A stretch of 64,000 bases of DNA from Achromobacter sp. MYb9 (GCF_002975275.1 NZ_PCOQ01000014.1:1-64000), one strand, 5' to 3'; counted from the stretch's first letter, positions 46,234 through 55,143 are shown. The notes: generated from the sequence alone by a model not told the origin. Translations and numbers: made by a program.

Positions 46234-47145
46234 ATGGAAAACGCATCTTCATTGAGCCAACCCTACGGCGGGGCCGCGCTCGCCCAGGAGTCCGCCGTCT
46301 CGGCGGTGTCCTGGGCCGCCGTGTTCGCGGGCGCGGTGATCGCCGCCGCGCTCTCGCTGGCGCTGTTCGCCGGCGGTACCGGGCTGGGGTTCCTGTCGGT
46401 ATCGCCGTGGGGCGACGAGGGAATGTCGGCGCCGGCGGTGGGCATCGGCATCATTGGGTGGATGCTGTTCACGCAGATCGTGTCCTACGGTATCGGCGGC
46501 TATGTCGCCGGACGCCTGCGCACGAAATGGGTGGACGTGCATTCGGACGAAATCTATTTCAGAGACACGGCGCACGGCTTTTTGGTGTGGGCGCTAAGTG
46601 CGGTGGTCAGCGCCGCGCTGCTGGGTTCGGCGATCGCCACGGTGGTGTCCGGCGCGGCCAAGACGGGCGCGACGGTGGCGGCCGGAGCGGGCGCGGCGGC
46701 CACGGCCACGGCTGCGGCCGGCGCAAGCGGCGGCGGCATGGGCCAGGCGACCGAGTACTTTACCGACACGCTGTTGCGTTCGGACCGCCCCGAGGCCAGC
46801 GGCGACCGCAATGCCGCGCGAGCGGAAGTGGGCCGCATCGTGGCCATGAGCCTGGGCCGTGGCGACATGACGCCCGAAGACCGCGACTATGTCGTGAAGG
46901 TGGTGGCCGCCCAAACCGGCACGGAACCGGCCGTCGCCCAGCGCCGCGTCGAACAAGCGATCGCCAATGCCAAGAAATCGGCGGAAGACGCCAAGCAGAA
47001 GGCCAAGGAAGCGGCCGACAAGGCTCGCAAGGCCGCGGCCGCCTTCGCGCTGTGGGGCTTCGCGTCGATGCTGATCGGCGCCTTTATCGCCAGCCTGTCG
47101 GCGACCTGGGGCGGCAAGCGCCGCGACACGTTGCGCCGGGTGTAG
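46234..47145 (+). CDS. Membrane protein with glycine/alanine-rich core, PhnA-like annotation in relatives
   Basis: This 303-residue protein has hydrophobic helices at the N-terminus (SWAAVFAGAVIAAALSLALF; GIIGWMLFTQIVSYGIGGYVAG), an Ala/Gly stretch (TVAAGAGAAATATAAAGASG), a soluble segment with a long charged helix (AQRRVEQAIANAKKSAEDAK and following, coiled coil), and a last helix ALWGFASMLIGAFIASLSAT. Proteins of this build are often labelled PhnA-like in rhizobia, but nothing links it to phosphonate use. It is third in the set with the Pro/Asp-rich and 24-residue proteins. Confidence 0.75.
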   Translation: MENASSLSQPYGGAALAQESAVSAVSWAAVFAGAVIAAALSLALFAGGTGLGFLSVSPWGDEGMSAPAVGIGIIGWMLFTQIVSYGIGGYVAGRLRTKWVDVHSDEIYFRDTAHGFLVWALSAVVSAALLGSAIATVVSGAAKTGATVAAGAGAAATATAAAGASGGGMGQATEYFTDTLLRSDRPEASGDRNAARAEVGRIVAMSLGRGDMTPEDRDYVVKVVAAQTGTEPAVAQRRVEQAIANAKKSAEDAKQKAKEAADKARKAAAAFALWGFASMLIGAFIASLSATWGGKRRDTLRRV

Positions 47146-47213
47146 TTTGGTTGGTGCAGTTCCGTCGGGTGCAGGTGAACGCCTGCTCTTACTGAACGCC
47201 AGCCCCGCAATGC

Positions 47214-47242
47214 AAAAGGCCCTCACCGAAGTGAGGGCCTTT
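47214..47242 (+). terminator. Intrinsic terminator
   Basis: AAAGGCCCTCAC and GTGAGGGCCTTT are perfect complements around CGAA. It ends the membrane-protein transcript just before the convergent tRNA gene. Confidence 0.85.
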
Positions 47243-47251
47243 CTGAATTCT

Positions 47252-47328
47252 TGGTGGCGCATCCCTGATTCGAACAGGGGACCTGCGGATTATGATTCCG
47301 TCGCTCTAACCGGCTGAGCTAATGCGCC
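47252..47328 (-). tRNA. tRNA-Met (anticodon CAT)
   Basis: On the minus strand a 77-nt cloverleaf reads from GGCGCATTAGCTCAGCCGG to a CCA end. The acceptor stem GGCGCAT pairs with ATGCGCC, the D stem GCTC/GAGC and T arm CCCTG-TTCGAAT-CAGGG are perfect. The anticodon loop is ATCATAA, giving CAT. The body resembles elongator tRNA-Met; tRNA-Ile with modified C34 shares the anticodon and is the alternative. Confidence 0.9.
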
Positions 47329-47455
47329 ATTCCTTGTCTTGCTTTTTCCCGTTTTTCAGTGCTTATTTAGTAGCGCTGAGCAACGAAGAACGAAATTCTA
47401 GCACGAAACTTTTTTGCCATGCAAGCGGGGTGCGGGCAAAAATTTGAACCGTAGG

Positions 47456-48772
47456 TCAGGCGTCCCGCGCCAGTCGGATGCCGGAGAATTGCCAGCGGGC
47501 TTCGGGCGGGAAGAAATTGCGGTAGCTGGCGCGAACATGGTCGCGTGGCGTGGCGCAAGAGCCGCCGCGCAGCACGTACTGGTTGCACATGAACTTGCCG
47601 TTGTATTCGCCGACGGCGCCGGCGTCGGGCTTGAAGCCGGGATAGGCGTCGTAGGCGCTTGCGGTCCATTCCCAGGCGTCGCCAAAGAGCTGCACGGGGC
47701 CGCCCGAACCGTTGCGGGCGGGGGCGGGGCGCGGGTCCAGGTGGCCGTTCTCCAGCATGTTGGCGCGGCCGGGGAAGACCGGGTCGGCCAACTGGCGGGC
47801 GGCGTGTTCCCATTCCGCTTCGCGCGGCAAGCGTACCCGGGCCCAGCGCGCGTACGCATCGGCCTCGAAGTAGCTGACGTGGGTGACGGGCGCCTGCAAT
47901 TCCAGTTCCTGCATGCCGCGCAGCGTGAACACGCGCCAGTCGTCGCGCTGGCCTTCCCAGTACAGCGGCGCGCGCCAGCCTTCGGCGCAGACGCGGTCCC
48001 AGCCGGCCGACAGCCAGAGCTCGGGCCGCTTGTATCCGCCGTCCCGGATGAAGGCCAGGAATTCGTGCTGCGTGACCAGGCGGTCGGCCAGGTGGAACGG
48101 CGCCAGCAGCACCTCGTGGGCGGGCCCTTCGTTGTCGAAGCCGAACCCGCGGCCATCGTGGCCGATGCGGGTGATGCCGCCGCCATAGCGCGTCCAGCCG
48201 GCCGGTGTTCCGGGGGGCAGGGCGGGAGAGCCGCCGACGACGTACGCGGGCTTCAGCGGGTTGGCCGAGAGCATGTGCTTGACGTCGGTCAGGATCAGTT
48301 CCTGATGCTGCTGCTCGTGGTTCAGTCCCAGTTCCAGCAAGGCGTCGAAGTCCGGGTCGTTGCCGCCCAGGCGCGAGATCAGATCGTGCATGGCGCTGTC
48401 CACGTGCTGGCGATAGTGCAGCACGTCGGCAAGCGAAGGGCGCGATAGCAGGCCGCGCTGCGGGCGCGGATGCTTGGCGCCGATCGCGTTGTAATAGGAG
48501 TTGAACAGCACCCGATACTGCGGGTGGAACATCGTGTAGGGCGGATGGAATTGCGTCAGCAGGAAGGTCTCGAAGAACCAGGTGGTGTGCGCAAGGTGCC
48601 ATTTGACGGGACTGCAATCGGGCATCGATTGCACCTGGCAATCTTCGGGGCTCAGCGGCGCCGCCAGCGCCGTGCTGGTGGTTCGCACGGCGTCATAGCG
48701 GTCGTGCTGGCCGGCCTGTCCGCTGGCATACGGTCCGGTGGCGGGGTGAGTCAGCAGGCAGGCAGGTTCCAT
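47456..48772 (-). CDS. egtB: Ergothioneine biosynthesis protein EgtB
   Basis: This 438-residue iron enzyme couples trimethylhistidine (hercynine) with a thiol and oxygen to form the sulfoxide intermediate of ergothioneine. The N-terminal DinB-like domain carries His ligand candidates in KWHLAHTTWFFE and in the H152EQQH156 motif (ELGLNHEQQHQEL). The C-terminal FGE-sulfatase domain contains LRGGSCATPRDHVRASYRN. The start is ATG 48772 (MEPACLLTHPATGP). egtD lies 35 bp upstream on the same strand. Whether cysteine or gamma-glutamylcysteine is the thiol donor is not clear; egtA and egtC are not in the window. Confidence 0.95.
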   Translation of the reverse strand: MEPACLLTHPATGPYASGQAGQHDRYDAVRTTSTALAAPLSPEDCQVQSMPDCSPVKWHLAHTTWFFETFLLTQFHPPYTMFHPQYRVLFNSYYNAIGAKHPRPQRGLLSRPSLADVLHYRQHVDSAMHDLISRLGGNDPDFDALLELGLNHEQQHQELILTDVKHMLSANPLKPAYVVGGSPALPPGTPAGWTRYGGGITRIGHDGRGFGFDNEGPAHEVLLAPFHLADRLVTQHEFLAFIRDGGYKRPELWLSAGWDRVCAEGWRAPLYWEGQRDDWRVFTLRGMQELELQAPVTHVSYFEADAYARWARVRLPREAEWEHAARQLADPVFPGRANMLENGHLDPRPAPARNGSGGPVQLFGDAWEWTASAYDAYPGFKPDAGAVGEYNGKFMCNQYVLRGGSCATPRDHVRASYRNFFPPEARWQFSGIRLARDA

Positions 48773-48807
48773 GGCGATCCTCCAGTGGCGTTGATGGGCC
48801 GTCCGCG

Positions 48808-49785
48808 TCAGGCGCGGGCGCTGAATACCGAAAACCAGCCGCGCGAATCCGACCAGTGCGCAACGTCGCGATACCCCGCGCTTTGCAGCAGGTCGGAAAA
48901 GGCCTGGGGCGTGAACTTGTAGGAATTCTCGGTGTGGATGCGTTCGCCGGGACTGAAGTCGCGTTCGCCGCCAGGCCACGTCACGCGCAGCGCGCGTTGT
49001 GCTTCCAGGTGCATTTCGACGCGGGAACAGGTGGCGTTGAACAGCGCGACGTGCTGCCAGTCGTTCACATCGAAGTCGGCGTCCAGTACATCGTTGACAT
49101 GGCGCAGCAGGTTCAGGTTGAAGGCCGCGGTCAGATGCAGCGCATCGTCATAAGCCGGTTCCAGGACCTGCCTGGGTTTGACGCGATCCACGCCCACCAG
49201 CAGGCCGCCGCCATGGCATTGGGCGCGGATGCGCTGCAGCATCGCATGGGCATCGTCGGGATTGAGGTTGCCGATGCTGGAGCCTGGGTAGAAGAACAGC
49301 CGCTCTTCGGCGGGGACTTCCGGGGGCACCGCCAGCGCTTGGGAAAAGTCCTGGCCGATCGCGGTCACGCGCAGGTCTGGATAGGACAGCTGCAAGCGCC
49401 GCACGGCCGTCTGCAGGTAGTCGGCGGAGATGTCGATCGGGACGTAGTGCCTTGGGCGCAGGCTGGCGAAGAGACGCTCGGCCTTGACGCAATCGCCCGC
49501 GCCCAGATCGATCATGGATTGCACCGGGCCGATATGCCGCGCGATGTCTTGGCCATGGCGTTCGAAAATCTCGGCTTCGCAACGCGTGGGGTAGTACTCG
49601 GGCAGTTGGGTAATGGCGGTGAAAAGCGACGAACCCAGCGCGTCATACAGGAACTTGGGATCGATATGGGCGGGATGGTCCAGCAGGCCGTCGCGCAACT
49701 CGGCCTGTTCGGCGCTGAGGGCCGGGGAGGGGCGCGCCTGATATTCCTGCGCGGTGTGAGCAAGCACTGCTGAAGGGGAAACCAT
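48808..49785 (-). CDS. egtD: L-histidine N-alpha-methyltransferase EgtD
   Basis: This 325-residue SAM-dependent enzyme methylates histidine three times to hercynine. The SAM motif is MIDLGAGDCVKAERLFASL near residue 91, and the segment FFYPGSSIGNLNPDDA near 161 is characteristic of EgtD. C-terminal TENSYKFTPQAFSDLLQSAG also fits. I chose ATG 49785 (MVSPSAVLAHTAQ) because GGAAGAG sits at the right distance; ATG 49821 would add 12 residues. It precedes egtB as a two-gene ergothioneine unit. Confidence 0.95.
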   Translation of the reverse strand: MVSPSAVLAHTAQEYQARPSPALSAEQAELRDGLLDHPAHIDPKFLYDALGSSLFTAITQLPEYYPTRCEAEIFERHGQDIARHIGPVQSMIDLGAGDCVKAERLFASLRPRHYVPIDISADYLQTAVRRLQLSYPDLRVTAIGQDFSQALAVPPEVPAEERLFFYPGSSIGNLNPDDAHAMLQRIRAQCHGGGLLVGVDRVKPRQVLEPAYDDALHLTAAFNLNLLRHVNDVLDADFDVNDWQHVALFNATCSRVEMHLEAQRALRVTWPGGERDFSPGERIHTENSYKFTPQAFSDLLQSAGYRDVAHWSDSRGWFSVFSARA

Positions 49786-50119
49786 GCGTTCTCTTCCTTT
49801 TTTGAGGCGATTGAAGCGCATTGCAAAGAGCTATTGTTGCGGTGGGGTGGGTTCCGCTGTCAAGCGCTAAGCCGCTGAATGCAATGGACTTTTACGAAAT
49901 CGGGATCGCCGCGTCCATGGAAGGCCGACGAACCCCGGGGATTCGTTCAGCAAGTTTCGGTCCGCTGAAATATCGAATTACGGCTGGTTGCGAAAGCTCG
50001 GGCGGCATCCACGAATGATCGGCACAATGAAGGCATGGTCGACCGCGTGGCGCTGCATGGCGCAACTGCGTCAGGACACCGGCACGCCGGAAGGCCCAAT
50101 ACCTTCAAAAGGAGCGACT
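49786..50119. other. Intergenic region between egtD and the DUF883 gene
   Basis: This stretch of 334 bp between divergent genes has short frames only (for example 49821-50018), none with a ribosome site or recognisable sequence. It must contain both promoters; I could not pick out confident -35 and -10 elements. Confidence 0.5.
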
Positions 50120-50452
50120 ATGAATCGAAAGCACCAACGCGCCGAGATGGCTTTGCACCGCGATCGGGTCAACGACAGCTTCCATGAGCTGCTTGCCGGC
50201 ACGGAAGACCTCCTGCGTTCGACGGCTTCCTATACCGGCTCCGAAATCGAATCCGCCCGCGCCCGCCTGAAGCAGCAACTGGCGGATGCCCGCGATCATG
50301 CGGGTGACTGGGAAGGCGCTGCGCGTGAACGAGCCCGTCGCGCCACGGCCTATGCCGACGAATACGTGCACGAAAACGCCTGGAAGTCCGTTGGCGTGGC
50401 CGCATTGGTCGGTGCGCTGCTGGGCTGCCTGGTGGCGGGCGGCAGGCGCTAA
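50120..50452 (+). CDS. DUF883 (ElaB/YqjD-type) membrane-anchored protein
   Basis: This 110-residue protein has a helical, charged N-terminal part (HRDRVNDSFHELLAGTEDLL, ESARARLKQQLADARDH) and a C-terminal hydrophobic segment ending SVGVAALVGALLGCLVAGGRR, which is the tail anchor of the ElaB/YqjD family. E. coli members bind ribosomes and anchor them to the membrane in stationary phase. AAAGGAG lies just before ATG 50120. The next gene begins 12 bp downstream. Confidence 0.9.
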   Translation: MNRKHQRAEMALHRDRVNDSFHELLAGTEDLLRSTASYTGSEIESARARLKQQLADARDHAGDWEGAARERARRATAYADEYVHENAWKSVGVAALVGALLGCLVAGGRR

Positions 50453-50464
50453 GCCGTTTTTGCC

Positions 50465-52003
50465 ATGAAGCCGCCAGAGCCGCTTCCGGCGCCCGCCTTG
50501 GGCGCTAGCGGATCGGGGCCAGGGCGGGCTTCATGGTTGCCCTGCGTCCGCCGCTGGGCGCAGGCGCTGCTGCTGGCTTGCGCCACGGCAATGGTCGCGG
50601 CATGCGCCAGCGTGCCCGATGCGCAAGAACGCCAGGCGCGCGAAGCGCAAGCAGGCCTGTCCGCCGACGCGGCGCGTGACAGTTATCGCCGCGGTCAAGG
50701 CATCGCGGCAGATCCTCAAACTCCCAAAGACGATTTCCTGGCGCGCCATCTGGCCGTCGAGCAGGCCGTCAGCGGCGCGCCGCTGGTGGCGGGCAATCGT
50801 GTCCGCTTGTTGGCCGACGGCCCCAGCACCTACCAGGCCATGTTGCAGACTATCGGGCAGGCTCGCCGCTACGTGCACATGGAAACCTATATTTTCGACG
50901 ATGATGCCGAAGGCGCGCGGTTCGCCGACGCCCTGATCGCGGCGCGCAACCGAGGGGCCGACGTGGCGTTGATGGTGGACGCCGTGGGCACGATCAAGAC
51001 ACCCGATGCGCTGTTCCAGCGGCTGCGCGATGCGGGTGTGCAGGTGGCGGTGTTTAATCCCGTCAATCCGGCCAATGCACGCGCCGGATGGTCGCCGAAC
51101 CAGCGCAATCACCGCAAGGTCTTGGTGGTGGACGGCAAGGTGGGCTATCTGGGCGGCATCAACGTCAGCAGCGTGTACGAGTCATCGCCGGGGTCTGGAT
51201 CTGGGTCTGGGTCTGGATCCGGGTCTGGGTCAGGCTCAATGGCAGGTTCGGGCCCTGCGAAGGAAAAAAAAACCGAGAACGCCGACGGCGACACTGCGGG
51301 CGACGCGAAGGCGGCCCCGTGGCGCGATACGCACCTGCGCATCGAAGGCCCGGCGGTGGCGCAGCTGGAACAGATCATCCAGGCGGCCTGGGCGTCGCAG
51401 GCCGACGAGCCGCTGGCCGGCGGCGGCGAGCATGTCGCGCCGCCGGCAGGCGAGACCCGCGTGCGCATCCTGGCCAACCAGCCCGACCGCAGCGACGGCT
51501 ATACGGTTTACCTGACGCTGATGTCCGCGTTTGAAAGCGCGCAGAAATCCATCCACATCACGATGGCGTATTTCGTGCCCGATCCGGCATTCATCGACGT
51601 GCTTTGCGATGCCGCGCGGCGCGGCGTGGACGTGGTGCTGGTGCTGCCGGGCTTTAGCGATTCGTCCCTGGTGTTCAATGCGGGGCGATCCCACTACACG
51701 GACTTGCTGCGCGCCGGCGTGAAGCTCTACGAACGGCGCGACGCATTGCTGCATGCCAAGACGGCGGTTGTCGACGGCGTATGGTCCACCGTGGGTTCCA
51801 GCAATATGGACTGGCGTAGTTTCGCGCTGAACTATGAAATCAACGCCGTGGTGCTGGGACCGGAATTCGCCGCCGAAATGGAAGCCCTCTTCCAGCGTGA
51901 TGTGGCCGATTCGGTTCAGATCACGCCGGAAGATTGGAGCAACCGCGGCGCCGACGACCGCTTCATGGAGTTTTTCTCGCGGATGTTCGAACGCTGGTTG
52001 TAG
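50465..52003 (+). CDS. Phospholipase D-family lipoprotein, cardiolipin synthase C-like
   Basis: This 512-residue protein has a long N-terminal signal with lipobox VAAC, so it is probably a lipoprotein. It carries two HKD catalytic motifs: H216-R-K218 in NHRKVLVVDGKVGYLGG and H430-A-K432 in HAKTAVVDGVWSTVGSSNMD. This resembles cardiolipin synthase C (ClsC/YmdC), which joins phosphatidyl groups. Between the two domains lies a run of eight Gly-Ser dipeptides (51191-51238). ATG 50465 is 12 bp after the DUF883 gene, suggesting co-expression in membrane stress. Confidence 0.9.
   Translation: MKPPEPLPAPALGASGSGPGRASWLPCVRRWAQALLLACATAMVAACASVPDAQERQAREAQAGLSADAARDSYRRGQGIAADPQTPKDDFLARHLAVEQAVSGAPLVAGNRVRLLADGPSTYQAMLQTIGQARRYVHMETYIFDDDAEGARFADALIAARNRGADVALMVDAVGTIKTPDALFQRLRDAGVQVAVFNPVNPANARAGWSPNQRNHRKVLVVDGKVGYLGGINVSSVYESSPGSGSGSGSGSGSGSGSMAGSGPAKEKKTENADGDTAGDAKAAPWRDTHLRIEGPAVAQLEQIIQAAWASQADEPLAGGGEHVAPPAGETRVRILANQPDRSDGYTVYLTLMSAFESAQKSIHITMAYFVPDPAFIDVLCDAARRGVDVVLVLPGFSDSSLVFNAGRSHYTDLLRAGVKLYERRDALLHAKTAVVDGVWSTVGSSNMDWRSFALNYEINAVVLGPEFAAEMEALFQRDVADSVQITPEDWSNRGADDRFMEFFSRMFERWL
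51191..51238. repeat. In-frame GGNTCN hexanucleotide repeat (eight Gly-Ser codon pairs)
   Basis: Eight consecutive six-base units of the form GGN-TCN (mostly GGGTCT) encode (Gly-Ser)8 in the linker of the PLD-family protein. Units are imperfect (GGATCT, GGATCC, GGGTCA, GGCTCA), so it is partly decayed. Confidence 0.9.
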
Positions 52004-52042
52004 CGTCCGAACAGCCGCGCCGGTATTTGCGTGCGGCCGGGA

Positions 52043-53683
52043 CTACACGTGTTGCTCGGCCAGGGCCGTGGTGATGTCGCGCGTGGGTTGGAATGATTGC
52101 GCCTGCGCCATGGCCCAGCCCACCCGGAATACCTGGTGGCGGAATTCGCCGCGCAGCAGCTCACCCGGCGCCAATTCGGGGAACAGCGCCGAGAGCAGCC
52201 GGATTTCGCTGGAAGAGATGCGGCGCGCGATATGGTGGGGGCGCAGCTGGTTGGGATGCGTCAGCCCGGCGGCGGCCAGCAGTTCGGCCAACGCGTGCAG
52301 CGTGTTGCTGTGGAAGTACGTCACGCGCTGCGCCTTGTCCGGCACGACCAGCGCGCGTTGGCGCATGGGGTCTTGCGTCGTGACGCCGGTGGGGCATTTT
52401 CCCGTATGGCAGGCCTGCGCCTGGATGCAGCCGATGGCGAACATGAAGCCGCGCGCGGCGTTGCACCAGTCGGCGCCCATCGCCATGACGCGCGCCATGT
52501 CGAACGCGGTGATGATCTTGCCCGACGCACCCAGCTTGATGCGGTCACGCAGGTTCACGCCGATCAACGTGTTGTGCACCAGGCGCAGGGCTTCGCGCAA
52601 CGGCGTGCCGACATGGTCGACGAATTCGACCGGCGCCGCGCCGGTGCCACCTTCCGCGCCATCCACCACGATGAAGTCCGGCGTGATGCCGGTTTCCAGC
52701 ATGGCCTTCACGATGGCGAACCACTCCCACGGGTGGCCCACGCAGAACTTGAAGCCCACCGGCTTGCCGCCGGAAAGTTCGCGCAATCGGGCCACGAACT
52801 TCATCAGGCCGATAGGCGTGTCGAAGGCAGAGTGGCTGGCGGGTGAATTGCAGTCCTGCCAGGCGGCCACGCCGCGCGCTTCCGCGATCTCGGGCGTGAC
52901 CTTGCCTGCGGGCAGGATGCCGCCGTGCCCCGGCTTGGCGCCTTGGGACAGCTTGATTTCGATCATCTTCACCTGCGGCGTACAGGCGTTCTTGACGAAG
53001 GCTTCTTCAGAGAACGCGCCATGTTCGTCGCGGCAGCCGAAGTAGCCCGAACCGATGTTCCACACCAGGCTGCCGCCCGGCTGCCGGTGATAGCGGCTGA
53101 TGCCGCCTTCGCCCGTGTCGTGCGCGAAGTCGCCCTGGCGCGCGCCCTCGTTCAGGGCCAGGATGGCGTTGGCCGACAAGGCGCCAAAGCTCATGGCCGA
53201 CACGTTGAACGCCGACATGGAATACGGTTGCTTGCAATCCGGGCCGCCAACGGTGACGCGAAAGTCCGTGTCGTTGATGTGCGAGGGCGACATGGAATGG
53301 TTGATCCATTCGTAGCGGTCGCCGTAGACGTCTTCCTGCGTGCCGAAGGGGCGCTTGTCGATTTCGCGCTTGGCGCGCTGGTACACGATGGAGCGCTGCG
53401 CGCGCGAGAACGGCGCGGCCTGCGTGTCGTCTTCCAGGAAGTACTGGCGGATCTCGGGGCGAATGAACTCGAACAGGAAGCGCAGGTTGCCCAGGACGGG
53501 GTAATTGCGCCGGATGGCGTGGCGGGTCTGGATCAGGTCATAGACGCCCAGGGCGCCCAGCAGCGCAAGCGGGACGGCAGCCCATAGCCACCAGAGCGAG
53601 CCGGTAACCGCCAGGACAGCGGTAACCGCCGCGCCCGCCAGGGTCAAAATAAAGGCCGTATAGCGGCCGACAATCCAGCTCAT
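52043..53683 (-). CDS. Membrane-anchored FMN-binding glutamate synthase-domain protein
   Basis: This 546-residue protein has two N-terminal hydrophobic helices (FILTLAGAAVTAVLAVTGSL; WLWAAVPLALLGALGVYDLI), then a complete glutamate synthase FMN domain. The FMN part contains GAKPGHGGILPAGKVTPEIA and VDGAEGGTGAAPVEFVDH. The [3Fe-4S] cysteines are C419-x5-C425-x4-C430 in GCIQAQACHTGKCPTG. It lacks a glutaminase domain, so it is a stand-alone GltB-core homologue of unknown physiological reaction. ATG 53683 follows GAGAGGAC. The YeeE/YedE-type gene lies upstream on the same strand. Confidence 0.88.
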   Translation of the reverse strand: MSWIVGRYTAFILTLAGAAVTAVLAVTGSLWWLWAAVPLALLGALGVYDLIQTRHAIRRNYPVLGNLRFLFEFIRPEIRQYFLEDDTQAAPFSRAQRSIVYQRAKREIDKRPFGTQEDVYGDRYEWINHSMSPSHINDTDFRVTVGGPDCKQPYSMSAFNVSAMSFGALSANAILALNEGARQGDFAHDTGEGGISRYHRQPGGSLVWNIGSGYFGCRDEHGAFSEEAFVKNACTPQVKMIEIKLSQGAKPGHGGILPAGKVTPEIAEARGVAAWQDCNSPASHSAFDTPIGLMKFVARLRELSGGKPVGFKFCVGHPWEWFAIVKAMLETGITPDFIVVDGAEGGTGAAPVEFVDHVGTPLREALRLVHNTLIGVNLRDRIKLGASGKIITAFDMARVMAMGADWCNAARGFMFAIGCIQAQACHTGKCPTGVTTQDPMRQRALVVPDKAQRVTYFHSNTLHALAELLAAAGLTHPNQLRPHHIARRISSSEIRLLSALFPELAPGELLRGEFRHQVFRVGWAMAQAQSFQPTRDITTALAEQHV

Positions 53684-53739
53684 AGTCCTCTCCGTGTCGC
53701 GGAATGCAGCAACCATACACCAGCTGAACCGCCAGAAAA

Positions 53740-53768
53740 AAAGAAAGCCCCCTAAATCGGGGGCCATT
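53740..53768 (-). terminator. Intrinsic terminator of the YeeE/YedE-like gene
   Basis: GCCCCC and GGGGGC pair around TAAATC, and the A-rich run to the left reads as a T-rich run on the minus strand. It separates the YeeE/YedE-like gene from the glutamate synthase-domain gene downstream. Confidence 0.75.
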
Positions 53769-53797
53769 CCTGGAACACTGTTTTCCGGTAGTCGATG

Positions 53798-55021
53798 TCA
53801 GCAGCTGGAGGGGGGCGGCGTCTTTTCGACCGCCAGCCCGAAGGCGGGGCGCAACCGGACGCCCAGCGCGCTGCCTGCGAAGGCGGCCGGCAACCAGATC
53901 CACGCATGCAGGCTGCCCGACAGGATGCCGCTGAAGTAGGCGCCGATGTTGCAGCCGAAAGCCAGGCGGGCGCCATAGCCCAGCAGCAGGCCGCCGATGA
54001 CCGCGCCGGCCAGCGAACGCGCCGGCACTTTCCAGATGGGCGCGAACTTGCCGGCCACGCTGGCGGCGGCAAGCGCGCCCAGCATCAGGCCGATGTCCAT
54101 GACCGTCGTGACGTCCTGGCGCAGCGGCGCGGCCAGCGCGGGCTGCTTGCTCCAGTAGGTCCAGGTGGCCACGTCGCCGGCGACCGAGTTCCACGCCTTG
54201 GCGCCCCACAACGCGAAGGCCGACGTGATGCCCCACGGGCGGCCGGCCAGCGCCAGCGTCGCGAAGTTCAATACCACCAGCGCCACGCCGCCCCAGATCA
54301 GCGGCCACGGACCTTGCAGCAGCGAGACGGGCCGCGCGGTGCGCGACGCAAACGAGATCACGTGGCCGTGGCGGCGCTTCTCAAGCACGGTGGCGCCCCA
54401 GGCAATCAACGCGAACACCGCCAGGTTGGCGATCAGCGCGGGCGCCAGGCCCCAGGTCTTGATCAGCGACGTCGGCGCCAGCGCCGGCAAGGTGGACCAC
54501 CAGCCGAAATTGGCGGTGGCGACCACGGACCCGATGATGAAGAACAGCAGCGTGACCAGCATGCGGGTGTTGCCGCCGCCCACCGCGAACAACGTGCCCG
54601 ACGCGCAGCCGCCGCCCAGCTGCATGCCGATGCCGAACAGGAAGGCGCCCAACACGACCGACACGCCCGGCGGCGATACCAGCCCCGCGACGGGTTGGCC
54701 GAAGAGCGAACCGGACGCCAGGAACGGGAAGAACAGCAGCACGCCAACGCCCAGCATGAACATCTGCGCGCGCAGGCCAGCACCGCGGCGGTCGGACACG
54801 AAGACGCGCCAGGCTTGCGTGAAGCCGAACGAGGAGTGATAGAGCGTCACGCCCAGCAGCGCGCCGACCACCCACAAGGCGCCCTGGCGCCAGCTGACGG
54901 TCTGGTTCAAATACAGCGCGCCGGCCAGCAACAGCAGCAGCGCGATCCAGAGCGGCGCGCGGTTGATGCGGATGGGTGGCAGGGCCGAGGGCAGGGGCAG
55001 GGTAGAGGCGTTGGAGCTCAT
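53798..55021 (-). CDS. YeeE/YedE (TsuA-type) thiosulfate/sulfur-compound transporter
   Basis: This 407-residue inner-membrane protein has about nine or ten helices. The conserved cysteine loops of YeeE/TsuA transporters are present: GGGCASGTLFAVGGGN near residue 138 and AFGCNIGAYFSG near 354. These cysteines relay thiosulfate in TsuA. ATG 55021 begins MSSNASTLPLPSALPPIRI. No tusA-like gene adjoins it. A palindrome in the upstream region (55144-55158) may be a sulfur-response site. Confidence 0.9.
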   Translation of the reverse strand: MSSNASTLPLPSALPPIRINRAPLWIALLLLLAGALYLNQTVSWRQGALWVVGALLGVTLYHSSFGFTQAWRVFVSDRRGAGLRAQMFMLGVGVLLFFPFLASGSLFGQPVAGLVSPPGVSVVLGAFLFGIGMQLGGGCASGTLFAVGGGNTRMLVTLLFFIIGSVVATANFGWWSTLPALAPTSLIKTWGLAPALIANLAVFALIAWGATVLEKRRHGHVISFASRTARPVSLLQGPWPLIWGGVALVVLNFATLALAGRPWGITSAFALWGAKAWNSVAGDVATWTYWSKQPALAAPLRQDVTTVMDIGLMLGALAAASVAGKFAPIWKVPARSLAGAVIGGLLLGYGARLAFGCNIGAYFSGILSGSLHAWIWLPAAFAGSALGVRLRPAFGLAVEKTPPPSSC

Positions 55022-55143
55022 GGGGGTGTCCCGGTGGGATCTGAATCGTCAATGCAAACGGGCGCATATGGGGCGCCCGTCGGAATGTTGGAAGTGTAAG
55101 GCCGGGCCTTAACGCCCTCAAACCATAAATTAGTGCTTCATTA

